A program made the position numbers and the translations under genes. This document shows, in pieces, positions 13,840 to 18,329 of a DNA stretch of 18,329 nt; position 1 is the first letter of the stretch; each line of letters opens with the position of its first letter. This stretch comes from Nocardioidaceae bacterium (GTDB taxonomy: Bacteria; Actinomycetota; Actinomycetes; Propionibacteriales; Nocardioidaceae): NCBI GenBank assembly GCA_025966335.1, contig JAICRS010000029.1, positions 1 through 18,329 on the forward strand, written 5' to 3'. The notes beneath the pieces are model-generated. The model was not told the DNA's origin and made no database searches. It was given only the letters and a program-made list of their open reading frames with translations.

Positions 13840-16575
13840 TCAGTCGAGGTCGAGCCGGGCCAGCTGGGCACGTGAGCTGACACCGACCTTGGCGAACACG
13901 TTGCGCAGGTGGAAGGCGACCGTGCGAGGGGAGACCCAGCACTGCTCGGCCACTTCCTTGTTGGTCATGCCTTGGCTGACGAGCTGGGCGATGCGCAGCT
14001 CGGTGGGCGTCAGCTGGGCCAACGTCGAGACGTTCCGTTTCCTGGCGGTCTCTCCCGATGCGCGCAGCTCCTGGGCCGCTCGGTCCACGAGCGGCTCGGC
14101 GTTCAGGTCACGGAACGTCTCGAGCGCCTTCTTCAGATGGACTCGTGCCTCGACACGATGGCCGGCGCGTCGAAGATGCTCGCCGTAGGACAGCTGGACG
14201 CACGCCGCCTCGTACGGACGCTCGGCGCACTCGTGGGCCCGCAGCGAGCGTTCGTGGAGTGGCGCCGCGTCGGTGGTGTCGGCGAGCAGGGCCCGGCCGT
14301 GGTCCGCTGCCGCGCTGGCCCAGGGTGACCCGGTGGCGCGGACGAAGGCCTCGAGCTGGCTCGTCCACTGCTCGGCACAGGCTCGTTCTCCGGCTTGGAC
14401 TGCGGCCGTGACACGGGCTGTGGCCGCGAGCCGGATCACGACGGGGACCTGCATCCGGGCGAAGTGGTGGAAGGATCCCACCGCATCGCCGTCGTGGCCG
14501 GCCCTGACCGCTTGCGCCCAGCGCAGCAGGTCTGCGACGGGGCTGTCCATCACGCCCAGCCGATGGTCGGCCAAGGCAGTGGTGGCCGAGTCGAGGAGCT
14601 CGTCGTAGCCGGTGTCTCCTTGGTGGGCAGCCAGCACGGTGAGCCAGGCCAGCGGGATGGCGGTCTGCGCGGGCTGCCCGATGCTGCGCGCCAGCGATGC
14701 AGACTCGTCGGCGGAGCGTCGTACGGCGGGCCACTGTGCCGCGGCGAACTGGCTCAGGCACGACCGGTTCAGCGCATAGAGGACCTCCATCACGGCGCCA
14801 TCGGCTCGTGCGGCCGCGACCATCGCGGTGAAGAACCTCCGGTGGGCTGCATCGTCGCCCAGGTGGAGGGCGATGTTGCCGAGGTTCGCCCACACGTCGC
14901 GGTCCTCGCTGGTAAGACCGATCTCGAGTGCCGACCGCAAGGCCGCGAGTGCACCTGCCTGGTCCTGGGCCGCGTCCAGGTCGGTGGTGGTCAGTAGCCG
15001 CTTGAGGCACTGTGTGCGCACCGAGTCGTCGGGCACGATCACGGCCGTCAGGGTCCCTGGGGGTAGCACGGCGCCGCTGTCCACGCCATGGCTGCGCAGC
15101 ACACCGGCCAGGGCGGCCATCTCCAGGGCCCGGTTCGGGTCGATCTCCGCGACGTCGCGGGCGGCGGCGATGAAGATGCGGTGCGCGTCGACCGCGGAGC
15201 CGCCCACGACCGCGATCCGGCCGCGCAGCCGGTCGATGTCGGCGCGCAACAACCGGTCGTCGGCGATGGCTCGTGCGGCTTGGAGCAGGGCGACGGCACG
15301 TTCGAGCCGGCCCGCAGCGTAGGCGTTGCGGGCGGCGGTGAACAGGCGTCGGCCTCGCAGGTCGTCCCGTGTCGTCAGCTGCGCGGCACGCTCGTACGCG
15401 CTGGAAGCGGCGGCATGTCCACCGCGACGTTCGGCGCGTGCTCCCACCGCGTCGAGCTGCCCGGCGACGTCCTCGTCGGGCCCGTCGAGAGCCGCGGACC
15501 GGTGCCATGCGTACCGGTCCGGGTCGTCGCTGTCGCGCAGGGCCTCGGCCAGCACCGCATGCGTCGTGCGCCGCTCCATGGTGGTGGCCGCCTGGTAGAC
15601 CGCGGAGCGGACCAGGGGGTGTCGCACCCGGACGGTGTCGCCCTCGGCGTGCAGGAGGCCGGTGGCCTCCACCTCGGCGAAGGTCTCGGTCGGCAGGGCC
15701 AGCTCGTGTGCGGCGCGTCGGAGCACCGAGAGGGGGACCGAGTCATCTGCCGCCACCAGCAGCATGAGGGTCTGCCCGGACGCGGTGAGACGGCGACACC
15801 GCTCGACGAACACCCGTTCCACGTGGGCGGACAGGGGCAGGGCCTCGGGCAGGAGCGAGGTTCCTCCGAGGTGGGCGGGGCTGAGCTGCGCGGGTAGCTC
15901 GACGACGGCGAGCGGGTTTCCGCCGGTGCGGACGGCCAGATCGGCCAGCACATGGTCAGGCAGGTCTTGCCCGGTGCGTTCCTTCAGCAGGGCGCGCATG
16001 GCCTCCGGCGGGATCCCCTCGAGGAGCAGCTCAGGGATGTCGGTGGGTGCGACGTAGTCCGGGTCGTCGTCGCGGGCGGCGAAGATCATCGTGACCGGCT
16101 CTGCGAGCAGGCGGCGTGCGGCGAACAACAGGGCGTCCGAGGAGGCCGCGTCGAGCCACTGGGCGTCGTCGACCAGGCACAGGACGGGTCCGGAGTCGGC
16201 GAGCTCGGTCAACAGCGACAGGGTCGCCAGGCCCACCAGGAACGGGTTGAGCTGCTCGCCCGCTCGCTCGCCGAACGCCACCCGAAGGGCACGCTCCTGT
16301 GGCTCCGGGAGTGCAGTCGCTCCGTCGAGGACGGGACGCAGGAGCCGGTGCAGCGCCGCGAACGCGAATGCGGACTCCGACTGCAGGCCGACGGTTCTCA
16401 GCACGTGCGCGCCACGGGCACTTGCGGCGGTGTCCTCGAGCAGTGCGGTCTTTCCTACGCCGGCTCCGCCACGCAGGAGCAGGCTCGCGGCGCGACCTTC
16501 CTTCGCTGCCTCCAGCGCGGCCGCCAGATGAGCTTGTTCGACGTCTCGACCGTGCAGCACGGACCCACCGGTCAT
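13840..16575 (-). CDS. Large ATP-binding LuxR-family regulator (LAL/AAA16-type)
   Basis: 911-aa STAND-type transcriptional regulator. The N-terminus is LHGRDVEQAHLAAALEAAKE, the usual 'L-x-G-R-x-x-E' entry. Walker A is GGAGVGKTA (36-44), Walker B is LCLVDDAQWLD (132-142), and a sensor-like strand MIFAARDDDPD follows. A long helical ligand/TPR region follows, and the LuxR HTH occupies about residues 852-911 (LTPTELRIAQLVSQGMTNKE, then VSPRTVAFHLRNVFAKVGVS). Start ATG 16575 is chosen because it overlaps the MFS stop (ATGA) and begins at the conserved family entry; the frame is open back to 16914 but that extension lies inside the MFS gene. It is a different subfamily from the MalT-like regulator at 8608 (different N-terminus and HTH). 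Likely role: controls the coupled transporter. Confidence 0.93.
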   Translation of the reverse strand: MTGGSVLHGRDVEQAHLAAALEAAKEGRAASLLLRGGAGVGKTALLEDTAASARGAHVLRTVGLQSESAFAFAALHRLLRPVLDGATALPEPQERALRVAFGERAGEQLNPFLVGLATLSLLTELADSGPVLCLVDDAQWLDAASSDALLFAARRLLAEPVTMIFAARDDDPDYVAPTDIPELLLEGIPPEAMRALLKERTGQDLPDHVLADLAVRTGGNPLAVVELPAQLSPAHLGGTSLLPEALPLSAHVERVFVERCRRLTASGQTLMLLVAADDSVPLSVLRRAAHELALPTETFAEVEATGLLHAEGDTVRVRHPLVRSAVYQAATTMERRTTHAVLAEALRDSDDPDRYAWHRSAALDGPDEDVAGQLDAVGARAERRGGHAAASSAYERAAQLTTRDDLRGRRLFTAARNAYAAGRLERAVALLQAARAIADDRLLRADIDRLRGRIAVVGGSAVDAHRIFIAAARDVAEIDPNRALEMAALAGVLRSHGVDSGAVLPPGTLTAVIVPDDSVRTQCLKRLLTTTDLDAAQDQAGALAALRSALEIGLTSEDRDVWANLGNIALHLGDDAAHRRFFTAMVAAARADGAVMEVLYALNRSCLSQFAAAQWPAVRRSADESASLARSIGQPAQTAIPLAWLTVLAAHQGDTGYDELLDSATTALADHRLGVMDSPVADLLRWAQAVRAGHDGDAVGSFHHFARMQVPVVIRLAATARVTAAVQAGERACAEQWTSQLEAFVRATGSPWASAAADHGRALLADTTDAAPLHERSLRAHECAERPYEAACVQLSYGEHLRRAGHRVEARVHLKKALETFRDLNAEPLVDRAAQELRASGETARKRNVSTLAQLTPTELRIAQLVSQGMTNKEVAEQCWVSPRTVAFHLRNVFAKVGVSSRAQLARLDLD

Positions 16576-17870
16576 CGGACACCCTTCACGCGCAGGATCG
16601 TGGCCGCTCCGAGGATGGCGCAGCTGCCGGCGACGACGTACAGCACGGCGTAGCTGCCGTTTCCGAGCACCAGGATCACGGGTGCGATCGCCGGCGCGAC
16701 GGAGAAGGGCAGGGCACCGGCGATGTTCAGCACGCCGAGGTCCTTGGCGGCGTTGTCCTTGTCCGGCAGCACGTCGGCGACGAGGGCCAGGTCGACAGCG
16801 ATGTACATGCCGAAACCGAGTCCACTGATCGCCATGCCGACCAGGAACCCATTGAAGTCGCCGGCAACGGCGACCGCGAACATCGCCATTCCGTAGACGA
16901 CCGAGGCGCCGCACACGAAGATCTTGCGCCGGCCGGTCCGGTCGGAGAGCCTGCCCCCGGCGAGAGAAGCGGCCACGATGACGACGGACTGCACGAGCGT
17001 GCCGAGGAAGATCTGCTGCGGTACGTCGGCCTCGTCACTGCCGATCTTGTCCAGGAGGAAGTAGGCCTGGTAGGTGGTCACGAAGGCGTAGGCGAGCACG
17101 AACATGAACCGGCTGGTGAAAGCCCAGGCGAAGTCCGGACTCTTTCGCGGGTCGACGTAGAAGGTGCCGGCGAACTCCCGCAGTGACCAGGTCGGCTTGT
17201 CGGCCGCAACAAGGCGGCGATCCTGAAGCACGACCGCGAAGACCAGGATGAAGAACCCACCGATCGCGCACGGCACGAGGAACATGGCGAGCTGGTTGCC
17301 GGTGAACAGCTTGACCAGGAAGGTGCCGCTGACCGACGCGATCGGCACGCAGATGCCGAGCAGACCGGAGACCAGGCCGCGCTGGCGGACGGGAACCTGG
17401 TCCGGGAGCACCGCCACCTGCGCCGCGAGCAGGGCGTTGAAGAAGAGCTGGGCGATGCACCACCCGACCAGGACGATCGGGATGTTCGGTGCCAACGCGA
17501 CAACCAGGATGCCCAGGAAGCCGCCCACCAGGCCGATGACCATCCAGGGTCGGCGCATGCCCAGGCGTGACGTGGTCCGGTCGCTCAGTCGGCCGAAGAA
17601 CGGATTGCCGAACATAGCCAGGAGGGCACCGACACCGGTGACGAGCGCCAGGCTGTTCGGTGCCTCTTCGATGCCGACGAGGGAGTTGACCTTCAGCGCC
17701 AAGGTGACCAGCAGGGGCGCGATGAGCACGAGAGTGGTGCTCATGAAGGCGAGCGTGTACAGGGTGATGAAGCCCCATCCGACCCGATGAAGTGGTTCGG
17801 AGTGCGGTGTCGGCCGAGCGGGCGGGCGGACGCTGGACGTGCCCACCGCGAGCCGGGAATCGTCGCGCAT
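16572..17870 (-). CDS. 12-TM MFS transporter (sugar/GPH-like)
   Basis: 432-aa major facilitator with about 12 helices and a soluble, Pro-rich N-terminus of about 25 residues. Loop motifs of motif-A type occur in both halves: FGRLSDRTTSRLGMRRPWM (after TM2) and AGGRLSDRTGRRKIFV (after TM8). The first, with R-L-G-M-R-R-P-W, resembles the sugar-type GPH/SLC45 (sucrose transporter-like) branch. A central cytoplasmic loop contains YVDPRKSPDFAWAF. ATG 17870 has an excellent ribosome site (GAGGAG, 6 nt). The stop overlaps the LAL regulator start, so transporter and regulator are made together and the transported solute may be the inducer. A sugar or glycoside is an inference only. Confidence 0.92.
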   Translation of the reverse strand: MRDDSRLAVGTSSVRPPARPTPHSEPLHRVGWGFITLYTLAFMSTTLVLIAPLLVTLALKVNSLVGIEEAPNSLALVTGVGALLAMFGNPFFGRLSDRTTSRLGMRRPWMVIGLVGGFLGILVVALAPNIPIVLVGWCIAQLFFNALLAAQVAVLPDQVPVRQRGLVSGLLGICVPIASVSGTFLVKLFTGNQLAMFLVPCAIGGFFILVFAVVLQDRRLVAADKPTWSLREFAGTFYVDPRKSPDFAWAFTSRFMFVLAYAFVTTYQAYFLLDKIGSDEADVPQQIFLGTLVQSVVIVAASLAGGRLSDRTGRRKIFVCGASVVYGMAMFAVAVAGDFNGFLVGMAISGLGFGMYIAVDLALVADVLPDKDNAAKDLGVLNIAGALPFSVAPAIAPVILVLGNGSYAVLYVVAGSCAILGAATILRVKGVR

Positions 17871-18069
17871 CGTGCACTCCTCGGGACAGACCCCCGCCGT
17901 CCAACAAAGGTCCCATGAAAGGACTCCATCTCGCTCGGGTTTTCGGGTGCAGGAGATCAGGGTCGGGCCGGCCGTCGAAGGGTCTACCCCGTGTCAGGGA
18001 GGCGGAGCGACGAAGGGCACGCGATGGGGGTCTTCTGGAAGTGGCCGTGAAACACGGGATCGCCACGAG
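17871..18069. other. Spacer holding the promoter of the MFS/LAL unit; no gene seen
   Basis: About 200 bp between the MFS start and the LAL relic. Apart from the MFS ribosome site (GAGGAG near 17880) I see no convincing -10/-35 pair, no RNA fold and no ORF with a ribosome site. The open frames here on both strands lack consistent codon bias. Confidence 0.5.
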
Positions 18070-18240
18070 CTACGCCCCGCGCCCTGGACGGCAGCGTGGA
18101 GAACAGGCCCGCCGTACAGCGCCTCATCGAGCCGCTGAGCGAACGGGAGCTGGACGTGCTTCGGCTGCTGCGGACCGACCTCGACGGTCCGGCGGGCCGA
18201 GGAGCTCGGCCTGATGTCGAGGACCCACAGCCAACCGTTG
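18070..18240 (+). pseudogene. Decayed C-terminal fragment of a LAL/LuxR regulator
   Basis: The plus strand encodes LIEPLSERELDVLRLLRTDL, then DGP: the start of a LuxR HTH, matching DPLSQRELQVLRLLDSDLTG of the regulator at 8608. Right after DGP the frame breaks. A neighbouring frame continues with AEELGLMSRTHS, corresponding to the recognition region (ARELxVSxNTVRTHT), and then homology ends. Upstream of LIEPL only about 20-25 residues of linker-like sequence are seen, and no ATPase part. So this is a remnant of a deleted MalT-like gene, with at least one frameshift and truncation at both ends. Confidence 0.65.
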
Positions 18241-18253
18241 GCATACAGAGGCG

Positions 18254-18329
18254 ATGGACAAGCTCACCACCAAGCAGGTGCTCGACGCAGGCCTCGACGA
18301 CTGGCGGAAGCTCGCCCAGGCCCTGCATG
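18254..18329 (+). CDS. Probable 4a-hydroxytetrahydrobiopterin dehydratase (N-terminus only)
   Basis: Only the first 25 codons lie in the window: MDKLTTKQVLDAGLDD, then WRKLAQALH. The pattern L-T-x-x-x-V-x-x-A-x-L-x-x-W-R-K-L-x-x-x-L matches the N-terminus of actinobacterial pterin-4a-carbinolamine dehydratase (DCoH/PCD) proteins, which dehydrate the pterin cofactor after aromatic hydroxylation. In actinobacteria they often occur as a longer form with a second C-terminal domain. AGAGG lies 2 nt before ATG 18254, rather close for a ribosome site. The conserved His-rich active site would lie beyond the window edge, so the call rests on a short stretch. Confidence 0.55.
   Translation, partial: MDKLTTKQVLDAGLDDWRKLAQALH

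Noticed and set aside
16576..16914. N-terminal extension of the second LAL regulator upstream of ATG 16575
   Set aside because: The frame is open, but the extension is low-complexity Arg/Gly and lies within the MFS coding region. The ATGA overlap and the family N-terminus both favour 16575.
1..18329. CRISPR arrays, tRNA/rRNA genes, transposases, direct-repeat att sites
   Set aside because: Read on both strands, no regularly spaced repeats, tRNA-like folds with CCA/GGTTCRA pattern, DDE or recombinase motifs were seen.

Overview
The window is very GC-rich, with G/C dominating third codon positions, frequent 4-nt ATGA gene overlaps, some GTG starts, and many LuxR/LAL regulators and MFS transporters. 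This fits a Gram-positive actinobacterium, and Nocardioides or a close relative is my best guess (inference from composition and family content; no marker gene proves it). No rRNA, tRNA, CRISPR array, insertion sequence or phage gene was seen.

Layout. (1) Positions 1-3978, minus strand: a four-gene unit of a 50-aa Tyr/His-rich small protein, a CPBP-type intramembrane protease, an ABC ATPase and a large FtsX/MacB-type permease that runs off the left edge. (2) Positions 4161-5992, plus strand: a divergently transcribed DesK/LiaS-like histidine kinase and a NarL-type response regulator. A perfect 18-bp inverted repeat lies in the shared promoter region, so the kinase pair probably controls itself and the protease/transporter unit. 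(3) Positions 5989-6567: a GNAT acetyltransferase, convergent with the response regulator and sharing the CTAG stop. It is preceded by a small, apparently frameshifted membrane-protein gene (6584-6770). (4) Positions 6807-8472, minus strand: a tightly coupled operon (two ATGA overlaps) of a DUF4386-like membrane protein, a DUF2306-like membrane protein and an 85-aa soluble protein. A promoter region with an inverted repeat lies in front. (5) Positions 8608-13716, minus strand: an HD-domain hydrolase of the cyanamide-hydratase type, a 14-TM DHA2 drug exporter and a 929-aa MalT-like LuxR regulator. A 17-bp palindrome of the kind used by TetR-type repressors sits in the promoter. (6) Positions 13840-17870, minus strand: a 12-TM MFS transporter translationally coupled to a second large ATP-binding LuxR regulator. 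(7) Positions 17871-18329: a spacer holding a decayed fragment of a third LAL regulator (its HTH C-terminus), then the first 25 codons of a probable pterin-4a-carbinolamine dehydratase on the plus strand.

How the genes work together. The window is an accessory block of small-molecule transport and sensing modules. Two are built as 'MFS transporter followed by its own LAL regulator'. The third is 'two-component system facing a small-protein/protease/ABC-exporter unit'. The third is the least conventional: a small strongly translated ORF, a membrane protease and a MacB-like exporter under one promoter suggest either a processed and exported peptide or an envelope-stress/antimicrobial-peptide detoxification unit. 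The sequence alone cannot decide between these.
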